From: JBBRHF01 sp038223055
Lineage (GTDB): Bacteria; Actinomycetota; Actinomycetes; JACCUZ01
Assembly (NCBI GenBank): GCA_038223055.1
Contig: JBBRHF010000150.1
Location: forward strand, 1 to 10,678
Direction of reading: 5' to 3'
DNA length: 10,678 nucleotides
Shown here: in pieces, positions 1 through 7,099 of the stretch
Layout: each line of letters opens with the position of its first letter
Position numbering within the stretch: position 1 is the stretch's first letter
The notes under the pieces: model-generated
What the model was told of the DNA's origin: nothing
Seen by the model: the letters and a program-made list of their open reading frames with translations, nothing else
The model's database searches: none
Made by a program: the position numbers and the translations under genes

Positions 1-489
1 CGCTCCCAGGCGCCGCTCGCCCCGCCGCACCGGCGCATAGACCCCCAGCCAAGCGAATCCCCGCCTCAGGCCGCGCCTCAGCCGGCCGCCCGCAATCGCT
101 CCGAGCCCAAACTGCCAGGTCGCAGGCCATCCTCGCCACCACTCACCCGTCCCTCCAAGGGAGCCGCACCCGAATCGAATCCGGCGACCGGGATCGAGCG
201 ACGAAGTCGTCAGGTCAACCGGGCCGCGCACTGGCCCTTCACATCTTGACAAATCTGGCTCGGCTTTCCCATCTGGACGCAGCCAGGCCCGGGACACACC
301 TAACTCAGCCGGTGCCGTCGCACCCCATAAGCAGCATGCAGTCCCGGTCGTCCACGACGACCGCACGCGGCGATGCGTGTGTCTAATCGGTGTGACGGGA
401 CCCGCACGAATTCGGCCGGGTGCCGAGTTAGAACGTCTAATGTACCGCGCCACGCAGGGTCTCATTGGCCACGACCTGGGTGCAAGAGG
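1..489. other. Left-edge region with no assignable gene; possible 3' end of an upstream gene
   Basis: Two plus-strand frames are open from the left edge. One runs to a TGA at 247-249 (82 codons; proline-, arginine- and serine-rich, like a disordered tail). The other runs to a TAA at 384-386 (127 codons). Their third-position GC is similar, so I cannot decide which, if either, is the end of a real gene entering from the left. Neither shows a recognisable motif. The rest, up to the stop codon of the helicase gene at 490, shows no tRNA, no repeat and no clear hairpin terminator. Low confidence in any coding call. Confidence 0.25.
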
Positions 490-2202
490 CTACAAGAACT
501 GTCGGAGGTGCTCTCGCAGAGGCGGGTCGCACACGTAGACGTACGTACCCAAGACTCCTCGCGTAAGCAGGACGCCGTAGATGTTGCGCACAAATTGCAA
601 GATGTCGTTGTCTGTGTAGGTGATGCCAAGAAGACGGTTGTTCGTGACGCCGCGCGCGTCGTGGTAGTTGCGTCGATCGAAGACCACGCGCCCCCTGGCG
701 GCGTCGTAACGCAGGTCCTTTCCGATGATGACGCCCGCGTAGTTGAGGTCGTACCCTTGGATGGTGTGGATCGAGCCGACCTCGTTCACCGAGTTCGGCG
801 TGTTGACCCAGTCGAGAGCCACGGAATTCCACTTCAACTCAAGTCCATCCAGTTCGATGTCGGCTGCCTCGCGGTTGGTCTTGCTTACCCACTTCCAGGC
901 GTAACCAGCGAGCAGCCGTGCCAGCCCAACCTGGTCTTCCTTCTGCAGAATGGCGTCACGCATGTCCCCCAGATTGTCGTACATCCTGAGGTCGTAATCA
1001 GGGAACTCCTCGCGCGTCGTAACGCCGCCATCGAGGACGCCCCTGACATATCGGACGTAGTCCTGACCGGCTCGCACTCTCATCTGGGATGTCAGCCGAT
1101 AGTGACGATGTGCGCTAATCGCGGTGTCGACCAAGCCTTCTACGAGCGACGTCGGCAGGTCGGCAGGGCGCACGGACTGCGCTCCGTCGACCAGATAAAG
1201 CTGGTTCTTGCTTTGGTAGTCGATCCAGTCGAGTTGAGTGATCGAGGGGTCGTCTTCGCCGAACAGCTTCACGTTGATATCCCTGTACTTCTTGTTCAGG
1301 GGTCCAGCAGCTTGGGCGGCGCGCTGATTGAGGCGGTGGGCTTCGTCGACGACGAGGAGGTCGAACTGCTCGTCGCTCGCGCCGACGTCGAACGGCGTCA
1401 ATACCTGGTGTGGGTGCAACCCCGGGGTATGTCTGAACACCCGCTGGATCGACTTGCGCAGCGACTGTTGCGGCACGACGAGTCCCACCCTAAAGTCCGA
1501 GAGCAGCTCGGGGTACCCGGGCACGAAGAATTCCGAGAGAAGCGAGTCACCATCGACGGGTTCACTGAGGTCTGCGCTCTTGATGTCGCTCAGGAGCTTC
1601 ATGAGATAGATCGCGACGACGGTCTTTCCCGTCCCCGGATCACCTTGGATCACGATCCGACTCGAGGCCTCAGCCGACAGGTCATCGAACAGGCCGGTGA
1701 GTATGTCATCGACCGCGATCGCCTGGTCCTGGGTCAGCGCCTTGAACGGTGAGAGCTTGAACAGGTCACTGTTCTCTATCTCTCTGATGGGCCTAGTGAA
1801 GAGGCCCTGCTCGAGGAGCTTCTCAAAGATCGCCCTGAAGGTCGCCCGGTATGCGTCGCGCCCGTAGTAATCCGCGTTGGTGATGCCCTCATTGCGGTTC
1901 AACACCTGGAACCGTCCGTCGCCGGCCAATAAACGAATCAGGTACGACTCGAGGTCCAGACATACAGACTTGTTGAAGGTTTCGTCTATCACAACCCGCG
2001 CGAACTGCAGATCCCGCTTGCCTTCTGTCTCGAGCTGCTGCCGCAGCCGAGCAACAGCGTTGCGCGACTCGCCGACGTACACGCAGCCGCTCCCGTCCAG
2101 TGCGTAGACGACGGGCCAGTTCGAGTAGTGCGGGTCGAGTCGAGCCAGACTTCCAACCAGAGTGGCGGCGAACCGAAACTGCTCGATCCTAAAAGTCGTC
2201 AT
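490..2202 (-). CDS. GIY-YIG nuclease domain fused to DUF2075 (Schlafen group 3-like) DNA/RNA helicase
   Basis: The 570-residue protein has two parts. Residues about 28-105 form a GIY-YIG endonuclease-like domain: VVYAL (Tyr33), VYVGES (Tyr42), Arg53, Glu86 in LESYLIRLL and a later Asn, the usual catalytic set. Residues about 150-565 form a superfamily-1-like ATPase of the DUF2075 type: Walker A GDPGTGKT (187-194), Walker B LLVVDEAH (282-289), motif III LYLVDGAQ (335-342), a motif V-like IHTIQGYDLNYAGVIIG (478-494) and an arginine-finger region YGVLLTRG (542-549). All motifs are intact. The ATG lies inside the 3' end of the upstream MazG-like gene (14-bp overlap), so the two are probably translationally coupled. 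It probably cuts and remodels nucleic acid in the cytoplasm; a role in phage or plasmid defence is inference. GC content is low for the window, suggesting transfer. Domain calls are firm; biological role is not. Confidence 0.9.
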   Translation of the reverse strand: MTTFRIEQFRFAATLVGSLARLDPHYSNWPVVYALDGSGCVYVGESRNAVARLRQQLETEGKRDLQFARVVIDETFNKSVCLDLESYLIRLLAGDGRFQVLNRNEGITNADYYGRDAYRATFRAIFEKLLEQGLFTRPIREIENSDLFKLSPFKALTQDQAIAVDDILTGLFDDLSAEASSRIVIQGDPGTGKTVVAIYLMKLLSDIKSADLSEPVDGDSLLSEFFVPGYPELLSDFRVGLVVPQQSLRKSIQRVFRHTPGLHPHQVLTPFDVGASDEQFDLLVVDEAHRLNQRAAQAAGPLNKKYRDINVKLFGEDDPSITQLDWIDYQSKNQLYLVDGAQSVRPADLPTSLVEGLVDTAISAHRHYRLTSQMRVRAGQDYVRYVRGVLDGGVTTREEFPDYDLRMYDNLGDMRDAILQKEDQVGLARLLAGYAWKWVSKTNREAADIELDGLELKWNSVALDWVNTPNSVNEVGSIHTIQGYDLNYAGVIIGKDLRYDAARGRVVFDRRNYHDARGVTNNRLLGITYTDNDILQFVRNIYGVLLTRGVLGTYVYVCDPPLREHLRQFL

Positions 2203-2512
2203 ACTTCGCGCTGCTGCCGCGGGATCGATTCGCTGGGTACTTTCCCCGGGTCACTTCGAGCTTGTCGAGGATGATCTGGTCCGGGTCCACCTGCAGGTGG
2301 GCGGCTAGCAGCCGGGCATAGGTCAAAACGTCGGCCAGCTCTCCCACGATGCGATCTCGTGGTGCATCGTCGCTCCATTGGAAGCACTCGAGGAGCTCAC
2401 CAGCTTCGATGGCGATGCTCTTCGCAAGGTTCGACGGAGTATGGAACTGCGCCCAATCCCGCTCGGCGACGAACTCACTCAATGCCTCCTCTACCGAAGG
2501 GTTCACGGCCAC
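2189..2512 (-). CDS. MazG-like nucleotide pyrophosphohydrolase (RS21-C6/DCTPP1 type)
   Basis: This predicted 107-residue protein belongs to the all-alpha NTP pyrophosphohydrolases, which split (d)NTPs to NMP and pyrophosphate with magnesium. The metal-binding signature is complete: EAGE (Glu36, Glu39) and, 18 residues later, ELAD (Glu58, Asp61). The family's N-terminal aromatic/His motif (RDWAQFHTPSNLA, 18-30), FQW (44-46) and late KYP (91-93) are also present. I chose the GTG at 2512 because a purine-rich AGGTGG stands 7 bases upstream and the length fits the family; a GTG at 2506 is the alternative. The open frame extends upstream to 2635 but that stretch does not resemble the family. It overlaps the start of the GIY-YIG/helicase gene by 14 bp and comes first in the operon. 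The substrate is unknown: house-cleaning of odd nucleotides or nucleotide depletion during defence are both possible. Confidence 0.88.
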   Translation of the reverse strand: MAVNPSVEEALSEFVAERDWAQFHTPSNLAKSIAIEAGELLECFQWSDDAPRDRIVGELADVLTYARLLAAHLQVDPDQIILDKLEVTRGKYPANRSRGSSAKYDDF

Positions 2513-3377
2513 TGCGCTCCCACCTCTCGTCAGCGTCCAGGACCTATGTATCAGGGTCCAACCGGCTAGCGCCGGAATCGCTCGCGCACTCACGGAACAG
2601 AAGGGCTGGAGCGCCCAGGATGTTCTGACCTGCATAGACGCGATTTACTGCCCTCCATCTTCCCAGTCGAACCCCATGATCTCCCTCACAGGGTCCGGAT
2701 CCCGGCCTTCGAGTTGGGCGACCTCGAGACGCACACGGGGCAAATCCGCGGTCAGTCATGTACCGATGGAGGCGCTACGTCGCCGCTGCCTTGCTCGCCG
2801 TCATCACCGGATCGCTGCGTCGGCACACGGGGAGACGCGGGGCGGCGTCGCTCGTGCGCGTGCAGCCGACCACATCACCTGAGCCCGCCGACGTGCATTT
2901 CGGCAGGTCAGCGGCATGATCACGTCCGACCGTAATCGCCAGCATCCGCTGTCGGGGCGGGTGTGCGATGAGCGGCGAGGATGGCGCCACTCGGACCAGG
3001 CCGGCCGCGGGCGCCGAGCAGGAAGCCGGACCGGAGCGTCCGGTGGGTCCGGGTCCGCGAAGACCGCCGCACTGGCCGACCGGTTGCGGGATCGGGCCAG
3101 CCGTCGGGATGGGTCACAAGCAAGAGCCCAAGAAAGCCGCCTGAAGCCAACCCGGGGGTTTAATCGCAAGCTCAGACCACAGGGCCGAATGGTAGTCCGG
3201 TTCCCTGCGGAAACCGCCGGCCAGATCATGCTCGGTGAGCTGGAGAAACTCAACCCCAGCGGCTCTCGACGACCCTGCGACGCAGCTTTCCGAGCTCGTC
3301 GCGGACGCCGCGAACGCACCGTCCCGCGAGCCGATCGCTCACCCGGCGACCGTAATCCGGTAGCAACAGGGCGGTGG
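2513..3377. other. 865-bp stretch without a convincing gene; short coding debris
   Basis: This lies between the start of the MazG-like gene and the stop of the anti-sigma factor gene. Many overlapping frames are open because of high GC, but none has a good start and a recognisable product. The only coding-like pieces are a 36-codon minus-strand frame ending at 2645, and a plus-strand stretch around 3190-3342 that would need a frameshift near 3260 to join two sensible halves (MVVRFPAETAGQI... then ...QLSELVADAANAP). I found no hairpin or repeat that stands out. The promoter of the MazG/helicase operon should lie just above 2512, but I cannot point to a clear -35/-10 pair. Confidence 0.4.
2645..2755 (-). 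pseudogene. Short coding remnant, possibly an antitoxin C-terminus
   Basis: A 36-codon minus-strand frame ends at a TAA (2645-2647). It is preceded immediately by an in-frame TGA and has no ATG or GTG start with a ribosome binding site. The peptide is acidic and coding-like, with VRLEVAQLEGRDPDPVRE followed by IMGFDWED, and most third positions are G or C. An ATG four bases above, in another frame, could be joined by a one-base shift. The look recalls the acidic tail of small type II antitoxins, but this is an impression only and no partner toxin is visible. Probably a fragment of a decayed gene. Confidence 0.25.
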
Positions 3378-3806
3378 TCAGCCGGACGGCGCGTGCACCG
3401 TGGTGAGCTCGAACCACACGGTCTTGCCTGACTCCTCGCCGCTGGTGTCGCTGCCCCAGTCGCGGGCGATGGCCTTCACGATCCAGATGCCGCGCCCGGC
3501 GAGACCCGTTTCGGTGACCTCGCCCAGCACGGGGAGCTCGACCGCGCCGTCGTGGACGCCGACGCGCAGCAGACCATCGTGCGCCGCGATCTCCAGATGC
3601 ACGGCGCCCGAGCCGTGTTCCACGGCGTTGGACATCAGTTCGGTGGCCAGCAGGCTGGCATCGTCGATGATCGGATCGGCGACGTCCCATCCCTGCAGCA
3701 ACTTGGCCAGGAACGAGCGCGCAGCCGGAATCGAGTCGACTCGGTGGGGCACTTGCGCGTCAGCACCCAACGGCGGCGCGGTGGCCTCGCCGCTTCGATC
3801 GTCCAT
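3378..3806 (-). CDS. RsbW/SpoIIAB-type anti-sigma factor ATP-binding protein (HATPase)
   Basis: The 142-residue product is a stand-alone GHKL ATPase of the serine-kinase anti-sigma type. These proteins bind a sigma factor and are released by, or phosphorylate, an anti-anti-sigma factor. Visible motifs are the N box ATELMSNAVEHG (54-65, with Glu56, Asn60 and His64), the G1-box aspartate in VGVHDGAVELP (Asp86), the G2 box TGLAGRGIWIV (100-110) and the closing GKTVWFEL (128-135). The ATG at 3806 gives the usual family length; the frame stays open upstream to 3941, but that part looks non-coding. No strong ribosome binding site precedes it. It is divergent from the SsgA-like gene 231 bp away. No cognate sigma or anti-anti-sigma gene is in the window, so its partner is unknown. 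Many actinomycetes carry dozens of such orphans. Confidence 0.87.
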   Translation of the reverse strand: MDDRSGEATAPPLGADAQVPHRVDSIPAARSFLAKLLQGWDVADPIIDDASLLATELMSNAVEHGSGAVHLEIAAHDGLLRVGVHDGAVELPVLGEVTETGLAGRGIWIVKAIARDWGSDTSGEESGKTVWFELTTVHAPSG

Positions 3807-4037
3807 GTAGGGATCATCGCAGAAAACAGTTCGGGACGACGGACAAGCACCCGATCGCGATGGCATCACCCTGCGACGTCCGGCATCGCCGTGCGTAAAG
3901 GCCATAATGCTGTCATCGGCGAAGGCGCCGATGTGCTCCATGTGCGCGGAGTCGCCTATTCCGGTTGGCCGTACGCGAGGGTGGGAAGGGTGCTGACGGG
4001 CGGTCTAGATGCCTGCCGCCAACGAAGGAGAGCCCAA
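3807..4037. promoter_or_regulatory. Divergent intergenic region between anti-sigma factor and SsgA-like genes
   Basis: These 231 bp must hold the promoters of both flanking genes, which point away from each other. I see no consensus -35/-10 pair on either strand. This is common for actinomycete developmental genes read by alternative sigma factors. A GAAGGAGAG ribosome binding site for the plus-strand gene lies at 4024-4032. Confidence 0.4.
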
Positions 4038-4460
4038 ATGCAGACGGTGAACATGACGGTTCGCGTCGGCCAGGGAGGGCGCTTGCCGGAACCCGCCTCC
4101 AGCTGCCAGTCGGCGCTGCGCCTGTCTTGGTCCGAACGGGACCCACTGACGGTCGACCTGGCACTGACGGCCAGTCCGCCTCATCCGGCGCTGCCCAGCG
4201 GCGACTGGGCCATCCTGCGCGATTTCCTGCGCTATGGACTCGACGAACCGACCGGGGACGGCGCGGTCCGAGTCCGGCCGGGACCCGACCCGCAGGTTGT
4301 GGTCGTAGAACTGCCCGGCCGTGACGACACAGCGCTGCTGCTGGTGGCGTCCGCCCAGACACTGCGGGCGTTCATCGCGTGCACGCAGGCGATCGTGCCG
4401 TCGGGCGATGTGAGCGAGGCAGGTCTCGACGCATTGATCGACAGGCTGCTGGACGCCTAA
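4038..4460 (+). CDS. SsgA-like (SALP) sporulation/cell division regulator
   Basis: The 140-residue protein follows the SsgA-like fold pattern. LRLSWSERDPLTVDLAL (27-43) matches the family's LRYDxxDPYAVxxxF start. WAILRDFLRYGLDEPTGDGAVRVRP (57-81) matches FARDLLxxGLxxPxGxGDVRVWP. VVVVELPGRDDTALLLVASAQTLRAFI (87-113) matches the strand pair and helix, followed by the TxAxVPxG ending (TQAIVPSG, 116-123). SsgA-like proteins steer septum placement, for example by helping bring FtsZ to sporulation septa, and are found in sporulating actinomycetes. The ATG is well supported by GGAG (4027-4030) with 7 bases of spacing. It is a divergent member: the usual WVFARDLL is WAILRDFL. Its neighbour is an anti-sigma factor, so a developmental role is plausible but unproven. 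Confidence 0.75.
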   Translation: MQTVNMTVRVGQGGRLPEPASSCQSALRLSWSERDPLTVDLALTASPPHPALPSGDWAILRDFLRYGLDEPTGDGAVRVRPGPDPQVVVVELPGRDDTALLLVASAQTLRAFIACTQAIVPSGDVSEAGLDALIDRLLDA

Positions 4461-4545
4461 CCCGCTGCATTGGCATGAGCGTCACGTCATCACATTGACG
4501 AGGGCAGGTTGTCTTCCATCACCGGCCGACGGATGATCAAGCGAT

Positions 4546-4557
4546 CTTAGCGCTAAG
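4546..4557. repeat. 12-bp perfect palindrome
   Basis: CTTAGCGCTAAG reads the same on both strands. It lies 85 bp after the SsgA-like stop and in front of the integrase remnant's 3' side. It is too short and has no loop or T-run for a rho-independent terminator. It could be a protein-binding half-site pair or chance. Confidence 0.3.
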
Positions 4558-4579
4558 GCATGCGCCGGTGTAGGACAGC

Positions 4580-4601
4580 GGCGAACATTGCCGTCAATAT
4601 G
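4580..4601 (+). repeat. 22-bp near-repeat, copy A
   Basis: The segment beginning GGCGAACATTGCCGTCA matches 7907-7928 (GGCGAACATCGCCGTCA...) at 19 of 22 positions in the same orientation. This copy lies just past the 3' end of the integrase remnant. Possibly a shared element end or a fragment of the same lost gene. Confidence 0.35.
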
Positions 4602-4725
4602 TGCAATATGTGCGGCAGCGGCGGCCACGCCCCTGCCGCACCTGCCGCTGACAAGACCCGGCGCAGGATGGCGGGCCGTCGCTGCGTCGAAGTTCGCGGC
4701 GGCGAGCCGCAACATTGGTGGGCGT

Positions 4726-5274
4726 CCAGGTGCGGTTGAGCCGGTCGATCGTGTCGGCTGCCTCTGCGTCGGTCAGTGGAGGGCGTGAGCGTAGATCCGC
4801 AGGGTAGTGAAGGCGTCGCGGTAGTAAGCCCAGCGCGGACCGCAGCACCCGCACCCGCGCGGAGACCGTCGGATCTCCGCAGCCGGCCCGGCGCCACGCC
4901 GCGACCTCCGCCCGCAGGACGGCGGGCGAGACGTCGACCGCCCGCCGCGAGCCGAGCGGGTCGTGCACGAGGATCCCGACCGTGGAGCGGTAGCCGGCCA
5001 ACGTCGAGGGCCGCCACCCATGCTCGGCGACCAGCCACGTCACCAGCAGATCCTCCAGACTGATGCCGGGCCAGCTGCGCCGCTGGGACCGGACCAGGGC
5101 CGCCTGCGCGGTCCACCGCGCCCGGGCGTCCTCCGCGGCGGCCCGGTCGCCGTGCACGGTCAGCGACCGCACCGCCGACCGTCCGCTGACCAGGTCCGGT
5201 CCCAGCGCGACCCGGATCTCCCAAACCCCCGGCCAGCGCTGCCGCAGCGACCCTGCCCCACGCGTCCACGTCAT
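4726..5274 (-). pseudogene. Tyrosine recombinase (phage/ICE-type integrase) with internal deletion
   Basis: From the ATG at 5274 the first about 149 codons read like an actinobacterial integrase N-terminus. There is an opening GSLRQRWPGVWEIRV, an AAAEDARARW helix, and a core-binding (SAM-like) domain around SLEDLLVTWLVAEHGWRPSTL to VLRSALG. Directly afterwards, in a second frame, comes the normal C-terminal end of such enzymes, TTLRIYAHAL, whose Tyr (codon 4791-4793) is the catalytic nucleophile. The tail PLTDAEAADTIDRL follows back in the first frame. The central catalytic domain, with its Arg-His-x-x-Arg residues, is missing and the frame is broken twice, so no active enzyme can be made. 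About 180 residues remain of a usual 380-400. It lies 160 bp from a tRNA-Arg att site and probably served an element integrated there. Confidence 0.8.
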
Positions 5275-5434
5275 GCTCGAGGCTACGAAAACACCGGGCG
5301 TGACGAACGGTCACCATCCTTGCCGGTGGTCTTGGGCGTGCCGGGAGGGTTGTCGGGAACGGTTGTTGGGATGCGATCTTGAGCCGTTACCGTCCCGCGA
5401 GCGAGAACCTGTTGTGCCGCAACGGGTTCCGTGT
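5275..5434. other. Upstream region of the integrase remnant
   Basis: The 160 bp between the integrase ATG and the tRNA-derived att site show no gene. In an intact element this would hold the integrase promoter and arm-type binding sites; I see no clear direct repeats that would identify them. Confidence 0.3.
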
Positions 5435-5482
5435 GCGCGCCCGAAGGGATTCGAACCCCCAACCTTCTGATCCGTAGTCAGA
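5435..5482 (-). pseudogene. 3' part of tRNA-Arg(ACG): probable att site, left copy
   Basis: Read on the minus strand this is the 3' half of a tRNA-Arg: anticodon arm TCTGA-CTACGGA-TCAGA (anticodon ACG), variable loop, T arm GGGGG-TTCGAAT-CCCTT and acceptor 3' strand CGGGCGC. The D arm and acceptor 5' strand are absent; the sequence beyond 5483 does not continue a tRNA. Bases 5435-5477 are repeated without mismatch at 9187-9229 in the same orientation. A 3' tRNA fragment ending in the anticodon arm is the classic scar of tyrosine-recombinase integration. Confidence 0.85.
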
Positions 5483-5503
5483 TAATCCGACAGTCGCTGC
5501 TGT

Positions 5504-5525
5504 GGCGCTGACCTGCGGCGATGCG
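5504..5525 (+). repeat. Island-end repeat 1, left copy
   Basis: GGCGCTGACCTGC followed by GG and CGATGCG matches 9166-9187 at 20 of 22 positions in the same orientation. The left copy is 26 bp after the att core; the right copy directly abuts the right att core. Confidence 0.5.
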
Positions 5526-5549
5526 GTTCCACCGTAGCCTCCCACGTCA

Positions 5550-5570
5550 CTTGGGGGCGTATAGGGGGCG
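5550..5570 (+). repeat. Island-end repeat 2, left copy
   Basis: CTTGGGGGCG, then TAT, then AGGGGGCG: this matches 8952-8972 at 20 of 21 positions in the same orientation. The two copies lie inside the two ends of the island. The G-runs themselves may be of structural interest. Function unknown; possibly remnants of recombinase-binding ends. Confidence 0.5.
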
Positions 5571-5908
5571 CCGCCTCCATGGGAGACAAGCGTTACATTC
5601 GACCTTGCTGCCGAGTAGGACCCCTCGGGTCCAAGTCCCTACCTTGGGCGACGCTGAGCGCGATGCGCGGATCCACCGGACGACCCGCGGGGTAACGAAG
5701 TCATGCACTGCCGAGCGCGGTACGCCGCAGAACCGGCACTATCGACCCCGAGGCCGTCCAGATCGATGACGAGCGGCACCCATGCGCACGCTCATCGCGG
5801 TAGACCCGGGCAGTCAGCGCGTCCCGCTAGCCACTGCATGACTATGCAGAGTGCGTAGGTCGGAGGGCATCGCGAGCTTGGGCCGTCGGGGGATGGTCTG
5901 CGCGACGG

Positions 5909-6752
5909 TCAACGTCGAAGGCAGGCGTCCACGCCTGCAGCGTTGTCGGCCCACCACTGCTCAGCTCGTGGCATGCGGTCCTTGACGCCCTGCTCCCAGA
6001 ACCGCAGGAAGACCGGGTCTGCCTGAGCGGCGGCGCGGGCGGTGAGGTGCAGGTTGCGGGCGCGCTGCAGCGCCGTTGGCACGAGCCGGGCCCGCTGCTT
6101 GGGGCTCAGGCCGTAGGCGTCAGCGAACGCGGCTACCAGAGCTGGTACGTCAGCCTCGACGAGCGCCGGATCCCGATCGGTAGGGTGCAGCAGCGGCGCC
6201 CACCAGTACCGCGCGTTGAGCGCATCGACCAGCCGAGTTGTCGGGCGTGCCAGGTCGAAGTCGATCAGGCCGACCGGCAGCCCGTGCTGGAAGACGACGT
6301 TGCCCGGGCAGTAGTCCATGTGCGAGACCAGCTCCGGCACCTGAACAGCGGTACCACCTCCGGCGCCGCCGACCCGGGCAGGGACCCCCACACCGCGTCC
6401 CTGGGCGGGCGCCACGACTCGGACGCGTCATTCAGTCGTCGAACCAGTAGGGCGAGCTCGACCAGCACCTCGATGGTGGTAGCCCAGCCGGGCACCGGCT
6501 CGCGGGGGACCTCACCGGGCACGAACGACAGCACCTCGCGGCCTCCCCGTCGTAGCCCATCGGCACCGGCGCGGCCGTGAAGCCCCGCTCGTGCAGGTGA
6601 GCCAGGAACGTTTGGACCGTCTCGGTGAACGGACGCCGCGGCCGGCGCACCGTGTCCCCGACTCGCACTATGCCCACCGTCACGCCGTCGCCGAGCAGCG
6701 CCACCCCGACGTCCTCGCCCGGAGTGCCCTCGCCCGGCTGGTCGATGTTCAC
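5909..6752 (-). pseudogene. Aminoglycoside phosphotransferase (APH)-family protein, two frameshifts
   Basis: Three adjacent frames together give one APH-like kinase of about 280 residues. The first segment (6752 to about 6541) holds the N-terminal lobe, VGIVRVGDTVRRPRRPFTE and LAHLHERGFTAAPVPMGYD. The second (about 6541-6345) starts REVLSFVPGEVP and contains LLRRLHD-like LLVRRLNDAS. The third (about 6345-5909) carries the catalytic loop HMDYCPGN (Asp base and Asn) and the metal-binding IDFDLA. The first break fits loss of one G near 6541, turning GAG-GGC-CGC-GAG into GAG-GCC-GCG-AGG. The second lies near 6345. The start is uncertain: a GTG at 6752 follows a purine run, with GTG codons at 6758 and 6782 as alternatives. 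Such kinases act on many small molecules, so resistance cannot be claimed. Sequencing error is possible, but two independent breaks favour decay. Confidence 0.8.
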
Positions 6753-6859
6753 CCCCACTCGGCCAGCATGACGTCTCGACACCGGATCGGCCCTGACGCA
6801 AGGTGCGCGTGACGACGACCAGGCAGTTCCAGGATTGCCGTGGCGGTACCGTTAGCGGC

Positions 6860-7099
6860 ATGTCCAGGCTGGAGCGCATCACGTCCGACCCGGCGGTTTG
6901 CCATGGCCAGCCAACGGTACGAAGTCTGCGCTACCCGGTTGAGACCCTGCTGGAGCTCTTGTCGGCGGGCATGACGATCGAGGAGGTGCTCTCCGACTAC
7001 CCCGACCTCGAGCGCGAAGACCTCCTCGCCGCGCTGGAGTTCGGCGCACTCGCCGCGGGTCGTCGCCGAGTCGTCCCGCTCCCGCTCGGCGCGGTGTGA
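6860..7099 (+). CDS. DUF433 antitoxin
   Basis: The 79-residue protein is a typical DUF433 antitoxin. It opens MSRLERITSDPAVCHGQPTV with the near-invariant HGQP (15-18). R-Y-P-V-E-T then leads into the helix LLELLSAGMTIEEVLSDYPDL (30-50) and REDLLAALEFGALAA (52-66). Members bind DNA through this helix-turn-helix-like part and neutralise a DUF5615 toxin. The ATG at 6860 matches the family start; there is no ribosome binding site. TACCGT at 6847-6852 stands 7 bases upstream, where a -10 box would give a leaderless transcript, but I see no good -35. The frame is open back to 6803, without family likeness there. Its last bases overlap the toxin start (GTGA), as expected for a co-transcribed TA pair that regulates itself. 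Confidence 0.88.
   Translation: MSRLERITSDPAVCHGQPTVRSLRYPVETLLELLSAGMTIEEVLSDYPDLEREDLLAALEFGALAAGRRRVVPLPLGAV

Larger units (their letters stand above)
5483..5908. other. Island left end, no gene seen
   Basis: About 430 bp follow the left att copy. They contain two short sequences that recur near the right att copy (5504-5525 and 5550-5570). Open frames on both strands are short, lack ribosome binding sites and match nothing I recognise. I see no terminator for the pseudogene that ends at 5909. Confidence 0.4.

Noticed and set aside
373..1752. 459-codon open frame on the plus strand
   Set aside because: It lies wholly antisense to the helicase gene, whose motifs are intact. It has no recognisable domain and its openness follows from GC-rich codon use on the other strand.
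2513..2635. N-terminal extension of the MazG-like protein
   Set aside because: These residues do not resemble the family, and the GTG at 2512 has a ribosome binding site.
2804..3431. Long overlapping frames on both strands
   Set aside because: They are rich in Arg, Ala, Gly and Ser without motifs, no start has a ribosome binding site, and several contradict each other in the same DNA.
3552..4037. Upstream extension of the SsgA-like gene
   Set aside because: The extension overlaps the anti-sigma factor gene on the other strand. The ATG at 4038 has a good ribosome binding site and fits the family length.
5435..5482. Complete tRNA-Arg gene
   Set aside because: The anticodon and T arms and acceptor 3' strand are present, but no D arm or acceptor 5' strand follows, so it cannot be a working tRNA.
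5311..5589. Minus-strand frame containing QKVGGSNPFGRAH, also seen at 8991-9278
   Set aside because: This peptide is the translation of the tRNA-Arg 3' sequence and is a common spurious protein call.
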